NCBI GenBank assembly: GCA_023078685.1
Contig: JALGAS010000003.1
Span: forward strand, 620,001 to 684,000
Direction of reading: 5' to 3'
DNA: 64,000 nt
Source: Neopestalotiopsis rosae
Lineage: Eukaryota > Ascomycota > Sordariomycetes > Amphisphaeriales > Sporocadaceae
In this document: in pieces, positions 9,013-25,251 of the stretch
Layout of the letters: every line of letters starts with the position of its first letter
Position numbering within the stretch: position 1 is the first letter of the stretch
The notes under the pieces: generated by a model
What the model was told of the DNA's origin: nothing
The model's database searches: none
What the model saw: the letters and a program-made list of their open reading frames with translations, nothing else
Program-made: the position numbers and the translations under genes

Positions 9013-12000
9013 TTATGATAAGAGGTTGCGAAGCGAAGGAGACGCACTAGCCCCACTAGGAGGTCGAGACTCACTGGGACGCGGCGGCGGATTGTTTGAC
9101 AGACTCGGCTCACGACTCAAGGGGAGTCCTCCCCTAGCGATGGGTGGGCTGCCGTGGGGATTCTGGAACGGAGATCTTTGTGAGAGGAGGCCTTGTGAGA
9201 AGGAATGCTCAGCAGCCCGGGGCGGTGGACCACCATTCGTCAGGTTATGCAGCGAATGGTGCGTCTGGTGGTGATATGGGTGATAGGGACCCGTGCCGTT
9301 CGAGAGATGGGTATCCCGTCGGGGCGAAGGAGGCAACCCGTTGAGCAATGGCTGCCCCAGTGCGCCGGGTCGGAGCGGAGGAGGTCCCTGATGATGGTGC
9401 GACATTGGCGCTATAGGGGGCGGGCGAAGATCACGCAGGTGGTTCAAGTGCATCGGATTGGCCGGTCCACCGGTATTGTGCTGATGAAGTGTAGGTGAAC
9501 GTTGGGTCGTGCCGCGGTGCCAGTCGCCATATGGCGGTCCCGCTTGAGGATAGCTCAGAGTGGCTGGCGGTGGCCCAGGTGCAGCTATCGGACTCGGCCC
9601 GGCATGTGCCGTGTGAGGAGGATTCAACGGAAGTGATGGCGGTCCTGTGAGAGGTGGTGCCTGGATTGGGGGAGGTGCCACGGGAGGCGGCGCGGCTGAC
9701 ACGATGGGCGTCTGGCTCGGAGGTGGCCACGAGAATGGCTGGGGCGCTGGTCTCGGTTCCGTCATGGCAGGCGCTGGGCTTCTCAGCGGGGTAATCACTG
9801 CTGGTACCCGGACAGGTTCAGGCCGTGGTGGTGGCTCTTCAGCAGTTGGTGGAGGCGCCACTCGCGGTGCCTCTGGTTTCTTGCCCGCCTTTCTGCATTT
9901 ATGACACTGGACATTTCTTTGCTCAACAAACTTCTGCGCCTCGCTACGCATGCCTCCGGAATGGCCGTTGATAAGTGCCTTCTCTTGGTCCTTGTCAATT
10001 GGCCACCACTTGGGACTGACATCGATGCCACAGGTAATACAAATCTTGTCTCCGACCTGGGCCATCGAGGTTGGTCCATCGATTGAGTTGTCGATGGACG
10101 CCGCCCGCTGAGCACCTGTGCCATTGGTAAGGCCAGTCGTGGTCGATGATCGGCGGTTCGGCCCGGACGGCAAGGCCGCAGTTGGTGTCTTGGTCGCCAT
10201 AGCGATGAGGTTGGCCTTTCGTACCGTTCCGGTGAGGGCGAGGTCTGCCTGTTTGAAATTCTGCACGTAGAATTGCAGTGCGTTGTAGATAGTAGGTCCT
10301 GCAGTCTGTCCTTCGGGCTGCTCCACGACATCATGCATCTTGTGGACAACTGTCTTGGTTGGGATGTGCTCCTTGCACCATATCGCGGCAGACATGGTCC
10401 CAGTCTCACCATTGATGGTAACAATGTTGAATTGATCTCGGCGCGAGCCTTTGACCGGAGTAACCTCGAATCCCAAAAGGTACCCACTTTGATGAGCACA
10501 CTCGACATGGATGGGTGTCTTGCACTGATGGCAAGCAACACATGCGCCGCCTTGCTTCTTGCAGGCTTTGCAAACTTCTTCATATCGAGCTCTCGGGATC
10601 GACGGAATACCCTCGGATGGGCTGAGGGCTTTGGCGCTGCCAAACTTGACTTCGGGTGTCCAAATTGCACAGGTAACATGAACCCAGTTGTTGTCAGCGG
10701 TTCTCTTCAGCGGCTCTCTGGGATTGACTGGCCGGTTCATTTCTTCTTGCTTCTTGCGGAAATGATCAGCGGCCTTCTGTGCGGCCTCGCGTTCTTGTCG
10801 TTCCTTTTCCTTGTCCTTTTCGGACGTTTTCTTCTTGAGCGTGTTCTTCGGCGGCTCAACAAAATCATGCTCAGTGTGCTCAATCGGACACAAGACGCAT
10901 CGGTATTCCTGTAGAAAGATGAGCAAGTCAGATCCGTAGTCACAAAGGAGGCCACCACTTACCAAAGATAACTGCGGATTTTTATCGTTCAGGCACATGT
11001 CGCAGGTCCACTTGCCAGGATTGCGGTTATCCACGACACCATAGCACTTGCGATGAACACTGAGCCGACACTCCTTACATGAGAGCAGTTGCTGTTCACC
11101 ATTGGAACCCATCTGACTGCATATTGCACAAGGAAGCACGCGAGGCTTGGGGACCTCGGGCACGGGAGGGGGAGGCGCTGGCTTCTCCACAACCTTTTCC
11201 TTCTTCTTGGGCGCAGCCACTCCGCTCCCGCTTCCAGTGTCAGATGCTTGAGCCTCGGCCTCCTTGTCGGCAAGCGTCTTGAGTTTCTTTCGAGGAGGGG
11301 GTTCGGCCGCGGTAGGTTCCGGTGCTGCCACAGTATGTTGTATCTCCGGAGGGCTTGGTGACCTGTAGATGGTGGCGCTCATCATCTCATTTGCAGCATG
11401 GAGTTCCTTGAGAAGCTCTTCGTCTACCTTGCGCCTCCAGGCTCGTCCGCTGGTGGATGTGATCTTCTTGGCAAGCTCATCAACATCTTCCCATTGAATA
11501 GCATATCGTCGCCACAGCTCAGCACATCGTCTACAAAGCGCGACAATGTACTGTGCGCCCTTTTCCTTGTTCTTGCCCGTCCCTTCTGTGATGAGTGCAG
11601 CTGAAACGTTGGGGGCTCGCCTCCATTGCCTCGAGCCTTTCGTGTTGCAGAATTTGCAAATGAAGTTTCGCTTTCGATCCAGGGCCTTGTCTGTGTCGAA
11701 TGCCGAGTCGTCGTGATCATCGGCCACATCATCTTGAAGTTTGTTGGCAGTGGCTTCAGCCTTCTTGAGTTCTTTCTTGCCCTTTCTTCCGGAAAAGCTG
11801 CCCCAGATCTGAACACCTTTTGGCGTCTTTTTCCAAGTGTAATAGTATCTTACTATTGTCCTGTAGTCCAGACTCTTGACGAATTTCCTGACGGGGTACA
11901 GCTCGGAGCCGAATTTGGACACGGCCTCTTCAAACTTCCTTTGCTCTGCAGGAGTCAAGTTGGGTTCCTTGAAATCGGCACGATCCACACTAGGTATTAG

Positions 12001-14364
12001 CTTGAGTGCCGCGCTGGGCTTGAAATCACTCTTGAAGAGCATGTCTCTTGCCACATCCATGAGATTTGTGGAGTGCACTGGCACGTTGAGCGATGGTGCC
12101 AACGCTAGAGCCTTCTTCATGTATGCGTCAATCTCCGCATCAGTGATATCTGCCTTGACGTCCTCGGCAGGCTTGTAAAGCAACTGCGCTGTGCACCGAG
12201 GGTCTTCGTTATCAAAGTCTTCACCTCGGGCAACATATCCCGGGGGCTCATCCTGAACCCATTTAGGCCTGGTCTCTCGTGCCAATTTTTCAGCCTCAAT
12301 GGCAGCCTGGAGTTCCTTGCTGGGCTTATTGTTGCGACCAGTCTTTTTGATCTCGAGAGGCTTGACCAGCTCCACAGGGCGTCCTGGCCATGCTGAAACA
12401 ATTGCTTGATGTTTTGGACCTAATCGAGAACCGGCTCTGGGATAGATGCGATCATCGTAGTCAAGTGCGTCTTCAGGCTTGCAGTGCTGTCCTAGATATC
12501 GCCACGGCCAAAGACTCGCTTGGTATATCTGCTCAGGAGTTGCCGGCTGATGAGTATCGTCAATTCCGTCTGCAGGGCTGGTGCGATTTGTATCGGCACC
12601 ATGTTCGTCGTCCTCCTCGTCCCAAAGCTCCTCTTCCTCAGCCTCGGGATGGGAGCCGGCCAGACTGGGAGTGTGCCTGGCTTCAAGCTTTCTCTCTTGT
12701 GCGCGACTGCACGCAGCACAGGCCCAGGCAAAACCACGAGAGGGTTTCTTCAGCAGAGGCGGTCTCACACAGTTCATGTGATATGTCTGCTTACAGACGG
12801 CGCAGTCGACCGAATCATTGCTTTGCGGATGTCAGCTCAGCACACTATTACGCTATGGGGAAGGAGGGAGGTGGCTCTGGTAGGGTGGGCTCTCTCGCTA
12901 GCGCGGACCCCCGACCCGCGCTCACGCCCACGCCCACGCCTATGCCCGCGACCACGCCCGCGACTGGATGACTTACTTGGCACAGTACCCACTACACCTC
13001 TTGCACGACTTGACTGCACTGGTGAATTCCTTGGAACGGCCTTGTTCCACCAAAATATATTTCCATCGCTCGTCCAAAACCTTCTTGACCTTTGTCGGCA
13101 CATTGACAATTTGTGCACAGGGGATCACCTCGTAGTGCTTTTGAATGTAGCGGTCGTAGAGTTTCTCAAAGTAGAAGCAGTCTGGCGTCTTCCGATACTC
13201 ATCCATGTTTGGGATCTCGGCCTTGTGGCGGATCTCGCATTTGCCGCGCAACGCCGTCAGTGGGCTGATATCCGAGTGCATCGTCGCAAACACAACTCTT
13301 GTGTCATTGACTCTTTTGCCAATATCTTTTGGTCTGTAATACCAGTTGACGCGCAAAGCATCCACCGGCTTGGACGCGTCGTTTTGCATGTGCAAGAATT
13401 CCATAATACGGCCTAGGTAGTACGGTTCTCCGGGCGGCTCGCATACCAAGTAGACGTGATCTGTTCTCCGGCGTCAGCACCAAACTTCCGCAATAGCGCC
13501 CCCAAGCCTGCGCTGTATCCATCGCATTGCAGCCACCAGCGTGCGCGCACACATAGCAGTGACAAAACACTTACCGTTCTTTTCAATCACTGTGCCATCG
13601 TCGGCCATGAGTTTTCCGTCCTTTGGCTTTGCGCCGTGTTGTTCAAAACTGAGCATATTTGACTCTTTGAAACCTGAGCCGCTCACAATCATCGCGTTGG
13701 TGCGTCGCGTCGTAGAGCTCTGTACACTGGCAGGAGTAGTTTGCGCCGAGGCGCCATTTGCAACCACCTGTGCAGCCGCCTTTCGCTTTTTCGAGGTGGT
13801 AGTCGCAGTCGCGGGGGTTGTCGCAGTTGGGGTTGCTGCAGTAGAAGTAGCGACAGAAGCGCCGCTCTTGTTTTCCTCCGTCTCGACCTGGGAAATTGCC
13901 GCTTTGTGCTCGTCTGTAGCAGCAGCATTCTTGCGGCCATTGGAGCCACCCGCGCGCGGTGTTGCGTCCGCGCTTCCATTTGCTGCTTGTCGTGACTGCT
14001 TCTTTGACTCTTGCTCTTTTTTCTCGGGGTAGACGTCGAACATTTCAGTGTCTACATCCTTGTCCTCAGCATAATTGGGCCGTGGCTGGCCGCGATTTCG
14101 CGATCGCGTGCCATAAGGTGAGGGCCCGGACATGGCGTCTTTGGAAGACGGGTCGGAAGCCGTCATGTTGTTTTTCGTCAAGGAATCCGATGATGTAGCA
14201 TTTTCGTTGGTGTCCTGTGCGGTTGGGTGCGAGGTCTCTGTGTTGGTAGTGGAAGAGTCCAACTTTGGGACTGGTGTACCTGCATCTGGGGTGTTCTTTG
14301 CGGAGGATGATGCAGGATCTGGTAGATCATCGGTGCCGCTGGCATTGTGGGATTTGGGCGCCAT
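9013..14364 (-). CDS. SNT2: Snt2-type chromatin regulator (BAH, PHD fingers, ELM2/SANT, GATA-like finger)
   Basis: Four exons: 13575-14364, 12977-13460, 10963-12820 and 9013-10908, about 1675 residues. Introns are 13461-13574, 12821-12976 and 10909-10962. In order: a disordered Ser/Thr/Ala-rich N-terminus; a BAH domain (about 262-385; VCEPPGEPYYLGRIMEF); PHD1 (about 415-462, CKRCSGYC ... CAVC ... HMNC ... CAAC); an ELM2-like region; SANT (about 711-760; PAEQRKFEEAVSKFG); a GATA-like finger (about 810-865, CKFCNTKGSRQWRR ... CRRC); PHD2 (about 988-1036, CAIC ... HRKC ... CDMC); an extended PHD (about 1040-1220); and a long Pro-rich tail with another Cys pair. Snt2 in yeast works with Ecm5 and the Rpd3 deacetylase; in plant-pathogenic fungi it affects autophagy, conidiation and virulence. 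The Met at 14364 (MAPKSHNASG) is preferred over the in-frame one at 14421. Confidence 0.92.
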
Positions 14365-14421
14365 GACTGGGCGTGTTAATGCTGGTGGCGCATACACACT
14401 GGGTTCAGTAGAGTAGGACAC

Positions 14422-17400
14422 CAGCAGAGATCAAGGGCGTAGCAATCAAAAGGCAAATTTGACAGTGTACACAAAAATAGCCCATATGGCTTCATGCCCT
14501 GTTTGCAGCTTCAGGTGCGAGTGTGGCTGAACAGGGTAGTGTGGGCTCAAAACTGTAGACCAGACATGAGCGTTGCTGCGTTGATGGTACGCAGAAGTTG
14601 GGGGGAGAGATGATGAATATCAGAGGACAGCCAGAAGTAGTGGCGTGCAGCTCCAAAGAAGGAATATCAAGAATAGGCCTTGGAGGGGGGAAACGAGGGA
14701 ATGGGGGTGCAGAGTCGAGGTTGGGAGAGAGAGATGAACGGATGGGAATTTGCAAGGAGAAAAGGACGAGTCGCCCCAGATATCACGAGCAAGGCGGAAT
14801 CGATATTGGGATGTGTAGAAGGGAAAGATGTGGGACGGCAGCGTTTGGTGAGCGAGATGGGACTTTGGAGGGTCGAAAGTTAGACACGGCAAAGACCAAG
14901 GCTACGGCGACGCATCAGAGCCATCCCACGGATGTTGTAGGCAGGTATGTATGTGGTGACCTAAGCAGGTTGATGGACCAGACCGAACCGATCCAAACCA
15001 GAACAGACCGGACAGGAAGATAGATGTGTTTTTTGGGAAAGAAGCGAGAAAAGAGGCTCGAGAAATAAGGTCGGCAGACGGGCTGACCAGTCAGATAGAC
15101 GCAAGTCGGCAACGGAGGCTTGTACATATGCGGTCGAGGTCCTGGTCCATCGGCGCCAAGCCAAGAGGGAATGAGATGCAAAAGGCAAAGAAAGGAACCA
15201 GACAGAGAGCACCACCTCAGAGGAGAGTGGAAGGGGAGTTGACGTATCTGACGGACCACGGTCTGTCTGACTGACTGAGCGACTAGCAGACTGATGAGCG
15301 ACTGACTGATTGACTACTACTTTTGATCCGAGGAAAGGAAATGCTGGCTGGGCGAAAGCGCTCCCGTGTAGCATTGAGAACTCGCCTAGTCCCCACAGAC
15401 CATCAAAGAAGTCGACGATTTAAGTGTGGATATGCGATGTCGATTGAATGGATTTTGGGGGGGTGCGGAACACAATTCGAAGGGGAATGAATCTTAGAGG
15501 CCGGACTGGATGGAGGATGGAAGGGGGGTGATCGATCATTCTCATTCGGATTGTATTGACTGCATACCTGCCTAGTACTGTGTATTTCAATGGCTGCTTG
15601 ATACTTACCGAACCGGTACTTGCCTCTTTTATTCCCTCTTATGATCCTCATTGCTTCCATGAATTCTTCTCTCTTCCTTTCGGCTACTTCAATTTGATCC
15701 CCTTCTCTGTTCTCCTGGTTCTGATGGCCCCCCAGCATCTCATTCCCCTTGCCTGCCTACATTACCTTTGGGTCGGCCCTGGGTACCGCTACATGGCCGA
15801 TCCAGGGACGTGGGAGGGACTTGGGCGAGACCCCAGCTACCGATGCCACCGTCGATTTTCTTCCCACGCGTACTAGGAGCAAGGGGAGAAAGGCACATTG
15901 GTACGTACTCCTAGCACAACCTTCCTGGTCCCACACCCCTTGGCGCATGTGTGGTGTCCTTGGGTGCCCTGCCAAACCCCAAGTAGCGCAAGCGCTGCGT
16001 CTTCATTTTTGACTTCATGTTATCCCCCTCGCCCTAGATGCTAGATCTTGCCATGCACTTCACCCGATCGTGCACCAGGCAGTGGCCGCCCGCCAGCTAG
16101 AAGAAGATAGCCATATTCGCGGGGTTGAGTTTGACGAATTCACCATGAAATATTCTTGATGATGTCGCCTGCCTTTCCGGAGGAGACAGCGAAACAATAC
16201 AGGTTGGCTTGCTTCCAAAACACACGAGACTGCTTGGTTGCTCCTCAGGCGACGGGGATGAAGAAGTAAGGCAGGCGAATCACCGAGCGACTATTGGCCC
16301 GTCTACAACACTACGTATCTCCTCTGTCTCATGGGAGTCAAATCGCTGGCTGCCTAGCTGGCTCGGTAAAGTTGCGAGTATCAATAGGGCACTGCGTAGC
16401 ATTGCTAGAAGATTCGTACGTGCTGTTTGCTTCGGGCGCCGCGACAGATATATATAGGTATACATCGCATGCATCCGCACAGCATTGTCTAGTGCACGCG
16501 CGAGTATATATGCCTGGAAAGAGGGCTCGTGAATGTAACCGAATCAACCACTTGTGCCCTCAAGTAACCATGCGCCCATCTTTCTCCGTTGGTTGCTCCT
16601 GTTGCCGATTTGCTGTTCCCGGCGTCCCTCTTTCATTACAAGCTGAGCATGGCGCAAATCGTACTTCTCTACGCTGGCAGGTCAAGACGGACGGCAAGGA
16701 CGCGATACGGACGAGTGAAATGGTTACAGCAAAAATTCTATGCGCATTGATACACGTCAGATAATCAAATCAGCCAGCCATTTATCGGTATCAACAATGA
16801 ACTTGGTCATGATGTCAAATTGTAACAATGCGTGTCGTCGATGGACAGGCAAAATGATCCTCGCTGACGCTGACTCGGGATCGCTGGGTAGAGATGGAGG
16901 TGTCAGGTTTTGATTTTGTCGGGCTATGCCTGCCTCAATGGGGATCGCCGTCTGGTTCCCATTGTCAATCCAAAGTGGGCACGCTTCGATATGAGTGATC
17001 AGTACTTGGCGTCGGCCACCGGTGACGACCTCCAAGTTAGTACTTACTGCAAGCACTACCTACACTCAATAGCGTACCCGGGTATATAGCAACCTCTAGC
17101 TTCGTCATCTACTAATCAGTCAACCACCGTTTGATGGCGTTTCTGGAGGATGATCTATCCAAAAGACCATGGGACAGACCGACAAGAGGATCCAGGCAAC
17201 TGTTTCTTCCTTCTTACATGCCACCAAGCGGACCGAAGTCATGGTGCCGACAGCCTCATCAATCGTACATTAGTCGTCTGGTCCCTTTCATGCTGCGGGA
17301 ACCCGCTACATATTTTCTTCTCTGGAAAAAGTCCGTCCGGAGCTCTGACCGGCGGCACCTGCAGCCCAGCACACCCCTAGCCCTGCTACCCTCTCCTCTG

Positions 17401-19297
17401 CCCTCTGCTTTGTCGAGCTTTGAGACACCGTGGAAGTAACCGAAACGGATGGCACTCTTTGCACGCAGCAGCCCCCACCTTTCTTCTCTCTTCCCTCTTC
17501 CTCTCTCCAAAATGGGGTCGCACAGCCAACTTGACAGAATGGCAAGGGTCAAAGGGAAAAGCTCCACACAATTAGATCAATGAGGGCTGGTCGTCGCCAG
17601 CCAGCCAGCAGCAGTATTGTCACGTCCTGTGGTGTAGAGATTACCAGCCCATCATGACCAAGGTCGTGACTTGTCCTGCAACATGTCTGCATTTCTTGCG
17701 TGATGCTTCGTATGCATTCATATCGCCCAACGACTACCTGATGCACTGATTGATATCCAGTGATACCGGCAAATAGACGTGCGAAGAAAATCCCAGACAG
17801 ACGACCCACGGTTTTGTGTCAGAAACCGGCATGTAATCTCCAAACACTCTTTTTTCCAAGGCTCTGGCTTGGAGATACTTGAACCTAGGGCTCACGCTCG
17901 GACAAGTATTGCAATACGTATATACCTACCTTCCTGCTACCTGCTACGTAGGGTCGGCAACATGTCCTTTATTTTCCGAGGCGTACGCAGGAAAAGATCC
18001 CACACTGACGTGTTGAATGCTGCCGTCTCCCATGGGAGCCCAGCCATATTGGCTCGTTCATTATCAAAAGGTCAAGACTGTCGCACTTGCAATACCCAAT
18101 GCGCGAGCGCGAGCCGCCCACTTGGTGTCGCCTATGCCGCTCGCTAGTCATGGGTCAAGGTGCCTCTGATGAGCGTTTTGAAATCAATCTCTCATTACCA
18201 GATATCCCGCTGCCGTCATGAGTTTGGCTCAAATGACAATTGCTCGTACCTTCCATCGTTTGAACTGATGGTCAAGCAAGTAGGGCAAGAACTAAAAGTA
18301 TCCCTCCATGGGATTTCCCCTGCGCCTAACAAGCGATATAAGTGGTCATGAATGACGAGCAGAAAGGCCAAACGTATACCACATACTTTTTGAAAACCTA
18401 CCTATGTGCGTTTTTTACATTCTTACTTGGGGACGCGTGATTGGAAGGGCGCTGGCCACGGTTAGTTACTACAACGAGCAGTTTGGCCGTCGTACTGTGT
18501 CTACTCCATGGGTTTTTTTCACTTGTGTGCTTCCAAACTTTGCTAGCATGACGTACAGAATCTAGCTTGACTTGGCAGCCCGTCTCGATTGATACAGATC
18601 AACCCAGATGAACGTGTGGCGGGTGCACATCCCATCTGACTTTATTGAAATGACCGCAACGATGAGCTGTTCATCTTCAGCTTATCAATGGAAATATACG
18701 CACGGAGAATGGCCTTGGGTTGGTCGACGTCGTGTTCTTGTGTCAATGCAAGGTCGCAGCATACCAGCCTGCAAGAAGGAAGAGAAGGCGTTGGAAAGGC
18801 GTTGAAGTCGGACTAAAGATGAGAGCGACGTCCACGGTCCAGGGCTGATTTCACCGACGTGGCTTGGCAACGACCCTGGGCCCTCCAAGCTCGGACCTAG
18901 TGCGGGCGGGGCGTCCCAAGTCAAATAAAATAAGAGTGAACTTGCTGGGGGGTCGTCATGTCTGGTACGGTAGGTACGGAATACTTTGTGTGCACTTTAT
19001 TCAGCTGCGTGCATGTGTGGCGGTCAGGTGCTTCCGCGTCAAAAATGCCCCTCCATCGGGACACGCTTGTGTCGCGTCACGCCAGGCATCAATAGCAAAA
19101 AGAGCTGTCGAATCTACATACATTACTTCATGCCATAATTCATTCTATTTCCAGGATTGGATAATGGCAAACTAGAGACAGAAACTCCTGTTTTGCTCTT
19201 GCTCCAATGCTCAAAACCTCACTCACTACTCCAATGGATGCCCATGTCCGAAGCCTCATCATCTGGCAGTCACACGACTGCATAAGCTAAGACGACA
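14422..19297. other. long divergent intergenic region between SNT2 and the HELQ-type helicase
   Basis: Nearly 4.9 kb without a supported gene. From about 14460 to 15300 the plus strand is purine-rich, so the SNT2-sense strand is CT-rich, as is common in long fungal 5' leaders and promoters. A GACT-like microsatellite lies near 15263-15318. The remainder is mixed sequence with many short ORFs; the one on the minus strand at 16757-17056 shows no motifs. A long regulatory region or an unannotated non-coding RNA is possible, but nothing directly shows it. Confidence 0.55.
15263..15318. repeat. degenerate GACT microsatellite
   Basis: A run of CTGACTGA/GCGACTGA-like units with interruptions, upstream of SNT2. 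Confidence 0.6.
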
Positions 19298-22486
<3,189 letters not shown>

Positions 22487-23294
22487 TGCAATCTGGATAC
22501 AGAAACGAAGTTGCACCAAGAAAACAAAGAAAATCCACGAGGACCCCTGATTCCATCCAAAGATCCGGGTGCGATCTCTTGGCAGCAGAATCATCTACGG
22601 CCTGTATTGCGTTTCATTGCAGGCATTCAATAATAGCTTATTGATTGCGACCGGCGCTTTGCTGTCGCAGTCCACGACTACATCGATCCTTCGTCACGAT
22701 ATCAAAACAGACGTGTCATGAGCTGTGGTGGTTACGACGCGGCGGAAACTTTGTGCTGGTAAAATTAAAGACCCTGAATGAAGAGGATCAATTGCGAGAC
22801 TTGTCACTGATATTGACAACTAGCCTAGAGGATGGTTGGGTGGAAACGATTTGCACGTTTGTAAAACTCGGTGTTGCTGATCTTGTTCTGAAGTAGCACG
22901 GAAGAAGCCAAAAGGCTGTTGGGAAAAGGATACACAAGTGTGGCATCACAGCTCCAGTAGCTTTTGCTCTGGAGGGGGGAAAGAATCGTTGACATGCAAG
23001 CTGCAGGTGTTCAGCTGGGGGGTCCGATATGTTGCGCACCAATGCCTCCTCATCTGACCAGTCACAGCGCTCGGTAGATGCCGTCACAGCCAGTCGAGCG
23101 TGCATGGGATTCATGCGGCCGACAACGAAGACGGATGGCAGCCTTTGGCGCTCCCGTCACACGACAGGAAAAGCATTTCGGCTGGCCCACTGACCTGCCT
23201 AGAGGCTACATATATTGCCTTTTGGATGTCGCTTTGGGGTCTGGGGGCGCCCGTCGCCTTACCGGTGTGTGCGCGTGCAAAAATCACAACCATC

Positions 23295-23318
23295 CCTACC
23301 TACCTAACCTACCTACCT
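23295..23318. repeat. (CCTA)n microsatellite
   Basis: Imperfect CCTA/ACCT tandem repeat, about six units with one inserted A, in the presumed upstream region of the BTB gene. Confidence 0.75.
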
Positions 23319-23680
23319 CTTGTCCCGGTCCACGTCTACGACCCTTCATCGTTCCCCCGAATTTTCGAACTTGCACACCCGCGGACGGCTGTTTGGTGTA
23401 ACGCTGGGCTTGGCTGTCGATTGGCTCGGCGTAGGACACCGGTTGGCTGCCTAGGTAGACTGCTGACGCCGAAACCTAATCTTCCCATCAGCCGCCTTTT
23501 GCACCTGCAAATAAGTGGGTTTGCGCGTCTGTCTCGGCTCCCTTAGTTTGTTCTCCTCATCTCTGCGACCTCGACTCAAATGATAGATTCGCATCACTCA
23601 AAAAAGGCCTCAAATAATAGCATTCGTTCGTTGCACGCCTCACTTTTACACTACAAGCTGCTTGTCTCCTGATCATAGCA

Positions 23681-23688
23681 TATATATA
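23681..23688 (+). promoter_or_regulatory. TATATATA run next to the BTB gene start
   Basis: TATATATA ends only 8 bp before the ATG at 23697. At that spacing it cannot place transcription upstream of this ATG in the usual way, so either it is simply AT-rich leader or the true start codon lies further downstream. Confidence 0.35.
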
Positions 23689-23696
23689 GCCGAGTA

Positions 23697-25251
23697 ATGG
23701 CTGGCGACTCGGCCGGGGCTAGCCAAACCGGTGCAAGCTCATCGGGGAACCAGGCAGCGGACAGCCCGCGCAGAACTTTGGACGATGTGATGAGATCACC
23801 ATCGACGAATCCTCCTGGCGTTGTAGTGCTGGACAGCGTTCATACGGAGAAGAGCCGCAAAAATTCCTTGAATCCGCGAGAAGACTTGTGGCTTTCCTCG
23901 GCGGACGGGTAAGTCGGCCGTCTCTTGCAGTTCTTCCTTACCGGTATCTGTATAACCCGGTCGCGTGATGTGCTAATATGAAATTTATAAAGTCGCTACA
24001 ACTCGCCCATCATACCTTTGCAAGTCGGTATCTATCCGGACGCTCAGACCTTTTATGTCGGTGCTCCTAAGGTTGCTTGGCCCGCACATGAAACATCTAG
24101 CTGACGATTGCATCAGGTTCACAAGAACATCCTTATCAAGACGGATTATTTCAGAAAGGCTCTGTGCGGCAGCTTCAAGGAGGCCGCAACGCAATCAATT
24201 AGTCTACCAGAGGAGGACCCGGCGATATTCCACTTTATCGTCGCTTTTTTGTACGAGGACAAATATGTTCCAATCAAGCCAATCGCGTCCGCCCTGGGTA
24301 TGGTCATGTGCTTGAGACTATCCTGTGCAGTAAATGGCAGACTGACACGACACTATAGTACCCGATGAAAAAGGAAAGGGACTCAGTGGGGATGACGAAC
24401 TGATGACTTCCGACTCGGACTCTAGCGGTGCTGGGGACGATGCAGCAAGTGATTCGTCAAGTGCACGAAGCCGTAGGCGCCGCGCAAGGCGCCGGAGAAG
24501 GGAAGATCGCCACTGGGAGATCAATAGACAAAAGCATCCCGGAGCGCATCGGATTGGATGCGGCTGTCGCCAATGTCTTGCTGGGGGAGGGCCTCCTTGC
24601 TGGCATTGCCTGGCACCTCGTATCCCTCCGCCTCCGCCGCCGGTGATTCCGATACACCCGGTCGCACCCAATGTAGTCGTTGTAAATGATGGGCGGAGAG
24701 TGCGCAACAATCGCCCTCGCGATCGGTCAGGAATCGCCTCGCCCCAACCACCGAACCATCGTAACAGCAGTAGCGGCGACCGCATCCAGGGCGAGGATCT
24801 ACGGTCATGGTTGCTTACTTACGAGCTAAACCTGGATGTTTACGTGTGTGCGAACAAGTTCCTTCTCGAGGACTTTAAGCAGGCTATTGCACGGTGTTGC
24901 ATCGACATGCTCGAGTCTGCTGGTGCCGACGCGGCACAGACAAAGGTTCTCGAGCTGTGCTCAAAGCTATTCGAAGGACTTCCCGAGTCAGATCCACTGC
25001 TCAAGATGGTGTTTGCGCGCGTGGGTTTCCTACAGCCGCTGCTCTGGAGGCAGGCCCCCGATGAGACGTCGGCCTTTCTTCTCGCTCACCCCGAGATCTC
25101 GGCGCTGATACTCAAGGAGACGGCGACACGGAGGGAGCTGGACCATGGCGTTAGCCAGCTGCCGCCAATGGAGCGACCATTCCTACCGCCTCCTTTCGAT
25201 AGTCCTTATGCGAGACCTATTGCACCAATGCATCATCGTGCTAGATGGTGA
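23697..25251 (+). CDS. BTB/POZ domain protein with Arg-rich and Cys-rich insert
   Basis: Four exons, 23697-23908, 23993-24071, 24117-24297 and 24359-25251, give about 454 residues. The BTB core (about residues 72-160) shows the expected order: a strand (FYVGAPK), VHKNILIKTDYFRKALCGSF, then SISLPEEDPAIFHFIVAFLY. BTB proteins usually serve as dimerisation or Cullin-3 adaptor modules; many fungal ones remain uncharacterised. A low-complexity insert after the BTB has an acidic Ser part, then SRRRRARRRRRE, then a Cys cluster CGCRQC ... CWHC and a Pro run. The second half (LDVYVCANKFLLEDFKQAIA) looks like the BACK-like helical part, so the insert interrupts the fold between BTB and BACK. The second intron (24072-24116) is short, with a weak GTTGCT donor, so exon 2/3 is the least certain junction. 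Confidence 0.82.

Larger units (their letters stand above)
22487..23696. other. intergenic, promoter side of the BTB gene
   Basis: About 1.2 kb. It contains a CCTA-type microsatellite at 23295-23318 and a CT-rich stretch after 23300, both common in fungal promoters. No coding region is supported. Confidence 0.55.

Noticed and set aside
13575..14364. SNT2 N-terminal exon considered as a separate gene
   Set aside because: Good splice sites join it in frame to the BAH exon, and BAH plus PHD order is that of one Snt2 protein.
16757..17056. 99-codon minus-strand ORF between SNT2 and the helicase
   Set aside because: No motif, no splice partner, within otherwise non-coding sequence.
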